DNA of 64,000 nt, taken from Balanoglossus misakiensis (Eukaryota > Hemichordata). The translations under genes were made by a program, and so were the position numbers. The notes below the pieces were generated by a model. It was not told where the DNA came from, ran no database searches, and saw only the letters and a list, made by a program, of their open reading frames with translations. The stretch is taken from NCBI GenBank assembly GCA_040954595.2, contig CM082595.2, positions 1,612,001 to 1,676,000 on the forward strand, written 5' to 3'. Shown here piece after piece: positions 47,098 through 58,595 of the stretch; within the stretch, counting starts at the first letter, position 1, and every line of letters starts with the position of its first letter.

Positions 47098-47329
47098 CTT
47101 TGCCTCAGATTTAGGTCATTTTGGCTGCATAACTTGATTAGCCTCAGCCCTTCAACCTGATCATCCAAAGGTAAGGCCGGGTTTTAATGTCATGGTTAAT
47201 TTTTGAATCTCCCTGAACTTGTCGCGGTTGCCGTGCCCTAAATATGACGAGGCTTACGTGCGAAATCAAACGTTTACAGCCTCGTTCTGAATAGTACACT
47301 CGGGTTCAACTGTACAATGCCAAGGTCAC

Positions 47330-47337
47330 TGACGTCA
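47330..47337. promoter_or_regulatory. Perfect CRE (TGACGTCA)
   Basis: Palindromic CREB/ATF consensus, one of four perfect copies between 47 and 60 kb. Confidence 0.35.
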
Positions 47338-47758
47338 TCGAACTTGACAGTTTCACCTCTATTAAACGAGATGGTGAACTATAATATAAGTTGCATTTTC
47401 GATGTTATTCTGCATAGTTCACTTCAAGGGCTTTGAATATTTTTCAACGTACATGTGACAGCTTTTGTGTTTGTTTGTTTTTACAGAAAATGCTGATCGA
47501 AGTTATACAGTATCTTTCTTTAAAAAAGATGGCGTGATTCGATAGTGCTAATCACCACGTTTAAGACAGACAGCACCACAACCGTTGAAAATGTTCTCTC
47601 AAAGCCAAGCTGTGAGCATTGGCTTATCTGTGGGTGGAGTTTGGGGTCCTTGAACCCGTACTTTCAACTGGGAGTGGGGCAAAAAGTAGGTCACGAAAAC
47701 CCACAAAATTGTTCAACTAAAAACGGGCATGAACAGTGAGTCATTCATCTGTGGTGCT

Positions 47759-47776
47759 GGGGGGGGGGGGGGGGGG
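47759..47776 (+). repeat. G18 homopolymer
   Basis: Eighteen uninterrupted G. It can form a G-quadruplex in principle and is prone to sequencing-length error. Confidence 0.9.
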
Positions 47777-49662
47777 TTCGCTGACCCATCACCCGGCCGC
47801 TGACCCTGTTGCCCCGGAAATAAGCTTAGGTGTTCCAACACCAATATAACTCCTTAAAAATTAACATACGTCATGCTCATTGAAACACTTGTTATAGAAA
47901 TCCACCTTGTGTTTTAAAACTCTATTGAGTGAATCGAAGGAAAGATATTATTTCTATTTCAGCCATAATCAGAGAAAATGAAGACACTCAGGGAATAGGG
48001 CTATTATTCGTTTTCCTGTTCGCGTTAAAATGTGAAATTTGGCCGCTCATTTAGCGTGTCAAGACGCGACAAAGACTTACACCAATTAAGCTTACAGCTT
48101 CAAAAACATATTTTGTTCCTTTGTGCAGATTCGACTAGTTTCCATCCCACTGGGGGTATCACGGTTATGATTTGGCATTTAGGATAAAAATAAAGTCCTG
48201 TTATCGGTGCGGATGTTGGTCTATTCTTGTTCTGTTCTTCAAATCGCAGACATTCGAAAGGGAAGGCTTGGTATATCAAATTAAGGAGTGGCCGTTGCCA
48301 ATATGAAAGGTTATAAAGAGCTTATTTGAAACTGTCGGCTTTATGCCGGCTTGCAAACAAACGAAAGCGGGTAACGACCGCACGCTCGACAGTCCTGTTA
48401 ATAGTCATTTACTCACAGTCTCAATCGGACGAACAGGATGAAGACTGCGCCGAAGACCGGATCAGGAGAACGGAAGACACGATTGGAGTCATTAACGTTC
48501 TGAAATGGAATTCTCTATACAGCATTTTTTCATGAATTTTGATATCGTTTAAGCTTACTTTGCGGGCAGATGTGACTCACGTTTCTCTGTAATTGTTACT
48601 GCATATGACGATACTTTTGTTATCAATGGAAGGTACGATAACAGCTCCTTGGGGTCTCACAGTTCCTGTACAGACTTTTATTAATTCATTTCGAGGTTAA
48701 CGGTTTTTTTTTTTATAATAAAACAAATCTCTCCGTTCTGAAGCCTAGTTATTCCAGTCTGAGCTTGTTTCCAAAGGAATCTTTGAAAACAGCTTGAAAC
48801 AAAATGCACAATAATCGATGAGAGGTTCCAAGAGACGGAAACCAATGACAACTTGAACACATCAGGTCTGTGACTGAGGTAAACCGGATATCCCCAGCTG
48901 AGAAGAAAATTGAAATTACTGCCGTGAAAAATACTTGTTTTATGTTTACATCAAACAAATATTTTTATCAGCGTTCCTTTGCTAGAACACTTTGCTAGAA
49001 CACTACGTGCTTTGTTATCTGTATTCAATGGAAAACACTGCTTACGGTGTAACAGAAATACATTCGGATTTGTACTCGGGGTCCGGGTGATTGAACACCG
49101 GGACTTTGCTCTCGGCGAGTACGCATGCGTGGTGCTATACAGATGTGATGATAGACATTTTGGAATTCCGACCAAATTGAGATAATTCTGATAATTTCGT
49201 TGTCTTCTCCTGAGGACTTGATGCATGGGAGTCAATTCAAAGTTTATTATTTTCTTTTGCAAGAATTGTCTGCGCAAACCACTGTTACTTTCACATGAAA
49301 AAAGTGACTGACCGCATTTGAAGATACCGCTTCCTCATTATAATATAATTACAATGTGTTGAAATACTCTGCAATTGTTTTCTTCCGCGTATAAAATAAT
49401 TACAATGTGTTGAAACAGTCAGAATTTTTTTTCAAACTTCCCAAGGTCTTTTCTTCGAAATAAAAGGTCCTCGTTTATTAAGGCCGTAATGCTTATAATC
49501 ACGTACAGGAAGCGGTTAGTAAATGGCGGCCCGCTCGGTAGTTTAAATTTAAGTATTTTTAATCGTGTGTCCTTGACTCGACCGACAGTGGTCGTTGCGA
49601 TTCAAACATACAACGCGGTGAAAAGACGGGAAACGTGAACCGAAGTCCCCCGTCACGATGTG

Positions 49663-49678
49663 AGGTCAACTCAGGTCA
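49663..49678 (+). promoter_or_regulatory. DR4 nuclear-receptor-type element
   Basis: AGGTCA-ACTC-AGGTCA: two perfect half-sites in direct orientation with 4-bp spacing. A weaker one (AAGTCA-ACAC-AGGTCA) lies at 50,529-50,544. DR4 is the preferred element of TR/LXR-type heterodimers with RXR; function here is inferred from the motif only. Confidence 0.35.
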
Positions 49679-52600
49679 AATGAAGAGTCGGCCAATCGAT
49701 GTAACCCCACGGTATCGGCCAATCGATATGGATACCACGTTTACTACGAAATTCACTGGAGTAAACATTTCAATCTCAGATGGGAATGACACAAAAGTTG
49801 GGTGTCCGCTTACTGGTGAAAAGTCAAATATCTCAGGTTACTTGAGTACTTGTAGAACACCGTACACGTGTATTGCTTTACATCATACATATATCTGCCA
49901 GACATTTGAAAATAACACCGCTCACGTTGTTCTCCATCATCACATTGATGATTATCACAATATGGTTCTACTTCAAATGTTACAACAAATTTGATCCTGG
50001 GTCGCGATGTCTCCCACTAAAACAAACATTCCGACAACTTCATTAAAGTTTACATTGGGTTGGTGATAAGAATGGCAGTCATGTCCTTACCCGAACGCAC
50101 TATTTGTATTTTAGATAATTAAAACCATAAAATGGAAAGTGTACACGTCAGCCTAGGTTGGATAGGAAACGGGTATTGAACTAAACAAGCACACGTACTA
50201 TGTACTCGCCACGGGGCGTGAAGTCAATCACCTGTATTCAGGTCAAAGCGTCAGCTTCTGACGATGTGGTATAGTATTAGTATAGTAGTGAGTTATATGA
50301 TTCATAGAACGTCAATTTTCTCCCCTCCTACATCCCTTATTCATTTAACATCGATTATCAGTTTTATAAGCCTCGTTTATTTTTATAAATGGGCGCGTGT
50401 AATTGCTGGCCCCAGCCACGGTTTGGTTTATACCTGCGCTGTATTGTGATAGAATGCTTCGTCGTCACAGTCGCCAACTACCGATGCGTTGAGTGACGTC
50501 ACAAGCGTGGACCGTGTTTATCAGTTTGAAGTCAACACAGGTCAAAAACCGTGCGATGCCTAAACCCAAGAGAGTCACCCATCAGAGTCACTGTAAACGC
50601 ATGTTTTCCTGTGAAAAGTCCGCCTGGCGTAGAATTGATTACAGAAGTAGCGATATCTTGATTACAAAACTAAGAGACAAACTGGAAAGGATGTAGGATG
50701 CGTAATGTAGGAAGGTATCACTTTCCTCACATCAATTTTAGGAATTCTCACCGACAATCACAACCTAGAGAGGCTATTAACCTCCAACGCATGCATGAAC
50801 GCCATTTTAAACGACAAGAGTCGCTTGCTTCTTGATATTTATATCTTGGTTACATTTAGTGCACATGAAAAGTTCCTGACATTAGTGTTAAAAGAGCAAT
50901 CTTTGGATTCCTAATTTTGCATTTGTACAATTACGCCATCGGCATCTTGCATATGATGATGTGAGCGATCCAGAGTCGTGGCATTTAACCTAATGGTTCA
51001 TTTACAAGAATAAACAACACTAATAAATTCTCAAGTAGAGCAGCGATATTCTCCCAAACGATGCCTCCTAATAGCCTTTTTTTCTTTGATCTGTGATCAT
51101 GGTTTTACAATAAGACAGACATCTCCGGTTTGATTCACGACATTCAATCTATTTGCTCAAGGTTCATTGGTGTTTTACAGTCAATACCGACAATTAATCA
51201 CTCGGGAAGCTATGTTCCGTTGAATTGGTTAACACGACATAAAAATGGACAAACTGGCCTTCTCTGTTTCCATGGGAATCAGACCGTCGTCGTCAATGGT
51301 CGTATTGTTGTTGTTATCGTGTTTCTTTGTTGTTGGCATGAGTGTGTAAACAAGCGGAAGGATTTGAGTTTGCAGCGAACACCAACAACCATGAATGGGA
51401 CCTGTCATCCTCAGGCGCATTGAATAGCCATGAGATGAGGCAACTTTGGCACGAGTACAACTTCCGGTACAGAAAGAGAACCTCACTGTTTCGCTGACAT
51501 ATATCTTTACCTGGAGGGCTATGATCTCAAGTCATTTTACACATGGACATGTTTCCCCTTGTTATGTGTGTGGTCTCTAACAAAGTCTTTAGCGCTATGT
51601 CGAGTAGAGGTCTATATTAAAGACTCAGCAACTCAACATTTTGTCTGTTTTTTTCAGTATTCTTCTCAAACGTATCAAGTCGTTTTTTAGCTTTTCAACA
51701 AAATATTGATATTCATGAAACATGTATTAATTTCACAATTCTGTCATTTTATACTGTTGTTGTTTCGTTCAGTTTTCTGCGACCCGTCTATTTAATATCC
51801 TGCGCTATCGTCAAAAATATAAAAGACTGTTGTTATGGTTACGGGCTGACGTGAATGAAATCACATATTCTCTGACACACGCGATTCTTTCACTGATCCC
51901 TCGAGACGCCAGTGGTGATTGTGTGTTTCGAAATGGTGTGATAAAAGCATCAAGACTGTGTTACTCATGTTACCATGACAACGAGTGCTAACATCGTGAC
52001 ACGAAGTGAACTTTGTGTCTCCGATGATTTCTCTGAAGACTCTTTTGTCGTCAAGACAACGCTCGGGTGAACGCTCGCATTTCGGTCATTCAATCTTTTT
52101 CCGAAGCAGATTTCCTAACAGGGGCAAGACAGGTTACATCAACGATGACAGAAAGGAGTTTTCTCGAAAGCAGCAATAATTTGCGTTTGATTTTTCAGCT
52201 TATAAATGTTGAAAATCCATGTTTCGTTTCCAAGTTCTGTTATGGTAACGTAAGATAACAGCGCAGCACAACACAACACAGGAATATAATCATGTCAAAA
52301 GGCACCATAGAGACAGAAAGAGCGCACTAATATACATGGAACAGATTGTATTATTTGACAGTTTTTTCCAATGACAGAATTGTCCAGTTACAGTTTTAGA
52401 GTCACAGTAGAAGTGTTAGGCAACACTCCACAAGGATGACATAATGTTTTCACAATGACTAGGTCACATCCGAATTCCTACACGAGAAGTATGCTGTGGC
52501 TATTTTGAGGCAGACATACCACCATTATAGGGTAAAGTACGATCTTACATTACTAGTCCAAGTAACAGCATTACTTTCTGTCGACAATTTTTAATCTAGA

Positions 52601-53901
52601 CGTAACACGGTGCCACAATTCTCAGCATTAAAACATCCGGTTTGGTTATACCAAGAGACGTCGGATGAAGATGATACATCTTGCTCAAAATTTTCCTAAA
52701 AACACAAAAATGAGGATGAGGTCGATTATTGCTAACGGTCAAGTTCGCGTGATGACTTCGAATATGGAGGCGTGACAAGTTGTTCAAATTCGTTGAGTTT
52801 TCGTCCAACAAGAAATCGCCAACGCCTAAGTCGAGGAGTCATCCAGAAGGCTTAAATTAAAATCCCACACACATACGTGACCCCTTTTACATTGCACATA
52901 AAAATTCTTGTACTATTTTATTTTCCTGTTTTTCTAACCAGATTTCATTCTGTGATGTCACCGACAAATGCAATACAGCTTTTAATTTCCTGAAATGGAG
53001 TAACAAATGTTATTATAGCTTCAATTATATCCAGTCGCCCTTTTTCATCATGACTGCCCAACATGTCTGATGTATTTGTGGTAATTTTATTTGCCTGATG
53101 GTTAGAAACATCTTTGGCCAAGCTTTGGTTAATTCGCAAAGTCTGACACTGCAGGTCGAAATCCCAGCATGCTCTGCGTGGGAAGAGAAATGCATGCGCA
53201 GTTGGCAGATTTCTAGAAAAAAATGACCAACAACGAAATTGCAATGGCTGTACATCAACCAAGCGCTGAAACGTTCGGGAATCACACTTCCGCTTTGATT
53301 GATTGATCATCTTCAGACAGCAAGCAACATGGTCAATAATCTGTCAATCTGATGAAGAGAGAGCGATGAGCCTGTTGTTGCAGTGCGCCGTCATCGTGTT
53401 GCAACGTGCTCACACAGAATACAACAACCTGCCAAAGTTACAAGCCTGAGACAAAGAGAAACAACCGAAAAGCAGCTCCATTCAATTTCTTTCTAAATCG
53501 GGCAAGACCTTGACGGTATTGCTGCATCTGTCAAGTCGAGTCGTGTCTGTGCAGAGCGCAGACAAAAAAAAGTTATTTTTAACAAAAATAAACGTCTGCG
53601 TGAAAAAGTGGGTACCGGATTTTTCTGATGTGATTGTCCTTGATGTTGAGGCCTTGGAATAACACAACGCTTTGTTCATCGGAAGCAAGTGAAATGCAAA
53701 CTGTTGCCAGATGGAAATTCAACAAGCTATAACTATATATCCTCACTGGTTTGTGATTACTAAAAGATTGGAATTTGATGTTTATAAACTTAAGTTAACA
53801 AAAATACGCGGATATTAACAGAGTACCCAATTTATTTTATCAGTTTTCTGAGATTTCAGAATTCGTACAAACAATCTTCGCACATGAGAATGTCTTCCAA
53901 T
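49679..53901. other. Non-coding stretch, no gene recognised
   Basis: Scattered ORFs up to about 120 codons lack family features and splice contexts. A CRE lies at 50,494. Possibly upstream intron or intergenic DNA of the nuclear receptor gene. Confidence 0.45.
50494..50501. promoter_or_regulatory. Perfect CRE (TGACGTCA)
   Basis: Second perfect copy, 28 bp upstream of the weak DR4-like element at 50,529. Confidence 0.35.
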
Positions 53902-54792
53902 GTAAACTGCCTAGCCACGCGAGATCTCGCAAGGTCTCGTGGAGTTCGGAAAATGGCCTATTATAGTCTTAGTCGGGCTGCATCGATTTGCACGTACACA
54001 GACTCGGAATGAACCGTCGCTCAGCCAGACTGCAGACTAGACATGCTGAGAAACATGCGGGTAGTCGAACTATAACAATCGACGAAGGACGCACGTTTGT
54101 CTTGAAGTCACAGTATTATAATTTTACCTAAAATATCAATCATTGAGATCAAAGTACAGCTCAAAGATGTGATGTTATTATTGATATTATTGCTTACTAA
54201 AAAGCATGTCTTTGATTGTGCTGATCGATTGATATCAAGCGCGAATGTCATCTAAAGTTTGGATGATGCTCGTATATCCAGGATAGCGACGTGAATATGT
54301 TCCATTATGACGTTTTCCTTCCATTGTTTGATTCTTTGACAGATTTTTTTTGCTCAAAGGATTCATGACCGAATCTGCGGGTATGAATGAGTCAAACACA
54401 GGCCAGACAGGCAGACAGGTTCGAGGTTTTAACCAGGATCTTCACATAACGGAAATTTGTGAGGTCGCTTTTCGTGTCTTGGAAAAAATGCATGAAGTAC
54501 TGTTATTTTTTTCCTGGAAGAAGCCAAACCCAAGAACTAAACGATTGTACATAGTGATCTTCAATGTCAAGGGCAAGGGAGAGTCAATGTCGGAAGAGGT
54601 TCAGGGTCTCTTCTTTCGAAGGTCTTCATGTTGCTAAAGTTTTCATATTAAGTTTGGGTTGGGTCAGGGGTCAGACTGTTACCGCGGTTTCCCCCGGGGT
54701 CTGTGCGTCTTCCCGTGTGCGGGTTTTGTTGACACAATAGACCATTTTCTGAACTCCACGAGATCCTGTGAGATTTCGAGTGGCTAGTTTAC
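53902..54792. mobile_element. ~890-bp element with ~55-bp terminal inverted repeats
   Basis: The left end GTAAACTGCCTAGCCACGCG continues through GATCTCG, AGGTCTCGTGGAGTTC and GGAAAATGGCCTATT. The right end, reversed, reads GTAAACTAGCCACTCG, GATCTCGTGGAGTTC and AGAAAATGGTCTATT. Identity over about 55 bp is high but imperfect. The interior has a 95-codon ORF (54,350-54,637) with no transposase feature that I can recognise, so it is scored as non-autonomous. Target-site duplication not clear. Confidence 0.72.
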
Positions 54793-57700
54793 TAGTATTT
54801 GTATATGGGAGAACAGGACTACTTACACATAGCCCATCGTGAGAGACGCCACTAAAATTACAATTTTATCTAAACTTTGCACTTATTCAAGCTTCTTATA
54901 AAGCTTGATTGTATAAATTGTCTACCAATCCTGTGCTAAAAAAATATGTGTGGCTTGCTTTGGTAACAGGGAGGGGCGCGGGCGTCACGTGGTTGTTTTT
55001 GTTGCCTTGATAATACCTTCACCAGAAGGTCATGCGCAGAATGGTGTTGACTTTGACTGGTGACGTCACAAAGACGGTTCAACCGTAGGCCTACTTTCGA
55101 AAAATAAAGGTTATCAACCGCTGCAGTCATACGGCAGACTCGTTTAGAATGGGTATCGACTCACAAGCCTGAAGTCTTGATACGCACAATGTTAAAGTTT
55201 TGGAAGTCTGCCAAGAAGCTGAGCTGGAGCGCGAGAAATAACCCCGAGACCGTTCGGAATCGGAAGAAGACGAAGGACTTTTTGTTGTTTTTATGCAAAT
55301 GTGGAAAATTACACTTGGCCTACAGAACAAGGAGCATTGCTTTGTGCAGATGAACCATGACGTGAAATTATTCAAACAAGTCGTCTTTTCACGGGTAACC
55401 ATGGCAGCCAGCAATTTGTCACGAAGAGTATGCCTACAAATAATATATTTATGCAGAAGACGTGAAACTGAATCAGTCAAATTATTTCAAAAGCAGTAAC
55501 ATCTACTTTCTCAACAGCAAATAAAAACGAAACCAAAAGACAAAAAACATAGTGGGTGGTATATTTATATTTTGATCGCCTGTAATGAAGTTCTGAATGA
55601 TAATACGGCAGCACTGTGCTGTATTTCATTGCAGTGTTTTTTTTTTACGACAAATGATTAAAAGCAACAATGATGTAATTTATAATAGAATACCTGAGCT
55701 CCTACATAGTCTATTGTCGTAAAACCGAATTCATATTGATTTTCCTTTATAAAAACTTTTAAGGCCTACATGTTTATTATCCTGACGAACAAAACAACAA
55801 CAACAACAACAACCAAATGTCACATTTTAGGAACGCCGTAAATCTTTCGTCGCGGTCATCAAACTCACGTATCTTCATAGTCTGTGTTATTTGGATTTCA
55901 ATTAGCATATGGAGGTCGATAGCTGACCCGTGATCGTCGGTAACCTTGGTGATTAGAATGTTTATAACGTCACAGTCAAATATACTCTGGGTCAGGGTGA
56001 CCTGTCCCTTTTTACACAAACACGATTGGAGTGAGACGATTGACACGATCGATTGAGCATGGGCATATTGGGTTGAGCGGAAAACAATCGTCGCATGTTT
56101 TCAAACGCGTGGTAAATTCTAGGCCTAATCCGTATACGTAAACAACGAAAGGCCAACCAACCTGGGCATCAAAGGTTGTTGACTTCTGCGCATGATCTGA
56201 GTATAATCCATCACGAAAGTGAAAATAACGCGTGTAAGAGCAGGATGACATAATACGACGTCCCCCAATCACAGTCAGAAGTTGAATGAAACTGATTTAA
56301 ACATAATTACAGTAATCATATTAAAATTAAACCCATGGCCCAAATAAAGTATGTGAATGACATGATGTCCTCGCGACTCGTAACCTTAGTGATATGTTAC
56401 GTAGGCCCTAATCATTGGCAGGTACGAGCAATGCCACATCATACTACTGCGTTGCTTGGGGTAGTAAAATTTCATTTTTCGGTGTTTCTTATTGGTATTT
56501 TAAAATAATTGAACGACTCGATCATACATTCCTGCGATTTGGCACTCTGGAATAACTGAAAGTAATTATTTATCCAATATGGCGCCCAGCAAATAAATCC
56601 CGGTGTCACCCAGAGTTCAATTATCACGTGACCCGGTCGCAGAGGGGAACGCCCTAGGTGAAAAAAGGGACGATTCTGCAGAAAGGTCACCTAGAATGTC
56701 AACGGATACACAGCGTTCATAGTGAACTTGACTTATACAATGACGTAAAACCGATAAACTCCAATGTCCATATTTGGTAGACTTTCAGACAAAAACTTGC
56801 ACGGGAAGGTTTTGGAAAGGTGGCCATCGGTTTCTCCATCACTGGTATAAGTTTGTCACGTTCGTTCATTCAACAGAGAAAATCTCATTTTACCACCACA
56901 GATGACACAATCCGAATCAATTTCAGAAATAATACACATGATGCGTCTTCTTTTCTGAAGTACGTAAACAAGACAACAGTGAATGACTTGTCTGTAAGTC
57001 GGAAACATCGATTTGGTCTTTTTTTTCTCCAAGTGATGACGTTAATCAACTAAACAGTGAAGTCTACCACAATCCAACTGATGATACGATGTCCCCTATA
57101 GGATAACGGTCTCGGTTTGCCGATCGCACGCAGTGAGCGAGTGACCTTCTCATTTCCCTCAAGGTCAAAAACGTAGAAGATTTCTATGCGGTCCATTATT
57201 GGCCAATGTTACTGACGGCCACGATGTCAGTGCTCACGGTTATTATGGCACGTAATTGTGCGGGGGATATCGGAGAGACTTCAATTTGAACTAGTGTTTG
57301 ACAGACCTTATTGGTAATGTAATTATGAAATCAGATTTGATGCAACATATCTCAGAAATATTTTTTCCGTTTCATCAAAAGATCTATGCTGATTGTTACG
57401 CTGGTCGATTTTGACTCTATTACAGACTGAGACAGTGATCAGTAGATTAGTCCAAGACATACCACACACGGGGTCAGAAAAGTTTCAATGATTTCCAAGA
57501 ATTGATTGGTCAACAAGTAACAACATGATGATTAGACCTTAACGATGACCTTTGCTCAAAGTTACTACAATTCACTGTTGTGTATAATCTCCTTCTGCAT
57601 CCTGCACGACTTCTTTCAATCCAGATTTCTCAGCCTTGGTTCAAAAACGATTTCTGTTGCACCAGTACACGAAAAAGTACTCATGACTTCTACCAGTTCA

Positions 57701-58547
57701 TTAACCACTAAATTAACCCCAGCCAGGGCAAATATTTTGGGGGTCGGTGAAATGAAACTAAGCAAAACATCATACAAATCTGTCGAAGACTTTTAGAAAT
57801 CGTCAAATCTTGACAAAGTCCCAGTACCTCAAAATACAGTGTCGTGAAGGATTTCAAATCCAACGCATCTCTTCACGCCGCAGATAACCTCGGCCACAAC
57901 AAGAGACACCGGTCTGTACTTTCTCGTTTAATTACTAAAACCTTGAAACAACAACAGTTATGAAAACAGGAATATCTTGGTCGTATTTGCAGAAAACCTT
58001 GTGAGAGGTATTGACACATTGGTAGGTGGTAGAAGATATTGCGAGCCAAAATGAAACCCAAGTGTGTGAATCATTACTGGATAAGTACTAGTACTTGCTT
58101 TTGGCACTTAGAGTCGGGCTTGACACGCTTATACCAACCGCGGACACCTGATATTATCACTCTCAATGGTCGAAGATGGCCAAGTTTTCAAATGTCCAAA
58201 CAACACGCGACCAAAAATTTCTACTTCCTAAATCTTACACTGTCTGAGTCGACGTGCGTTGATCTTATTCACACTTTTGTACACAATCCAGGGTTTAATG
58301 ACCACGGTGTCGAAAGACGGGTTGAAACTTGCGTGAGTAATGCGCCGGTTTTTCCTGTGTTTTGTCACAATATTGATTGGATCGGTTTGCAAACAATCGG
58401 AAGATTGTTTCGGAAGAATCGAGAAGATCGTAATTGCAAATCTTGACCGCGGCCAAAAATCTATTAAAGACTGCACCTATTCTAGTTTCATATAAGGCTC
58501 GACTTGTACAGATTACTCGGCTACTAGCAACCCGTTGCTACGGTAAT
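54793..58547. other. Non-coding stretch, no gene recognised
   Basis: No exon recognised on either strand. A CAA microsatellite lies near 55,790-55,813 and a perfect CRE at 55,061. Confidence 0.45.
55061..55068. promoter_or_regulatory. Perfect CRE (TGACGTCA)
   Basis: Third perfect copy, in the context GGTGACGTCACAAAG. Confidence 0.35.
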
Positions 58548-58550
58548 TAA

Positions 58551-58595
58551 CAAAGTCTCGCGAGATCTCACAATGAGTGGAAAATCATCTATTCT
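58551..58595. repeat. Fragment resembling the terminal repeat of the 53.9-kb element
   Basis: AGTCTCGCGAGATCTCACAA and GAGTGGAAAATCATCTATT resemble the 53,902 terminal repeat (GCGAGATCTCGCAA, GGAAAATGGCCTATT). It may be a solo or decayed end of a relative. Weak. Confidence 0.35.

Noticed and set aside
49635-49994. 119-codon ORF
   Set aside because: Composition is not protein-like, no motif or signal peptide, and it overlaps the DR4 element.
52945-53310. 121-codon minus-strand ORF
   Set aside because: No recognisable domain and no splice or promoter context.
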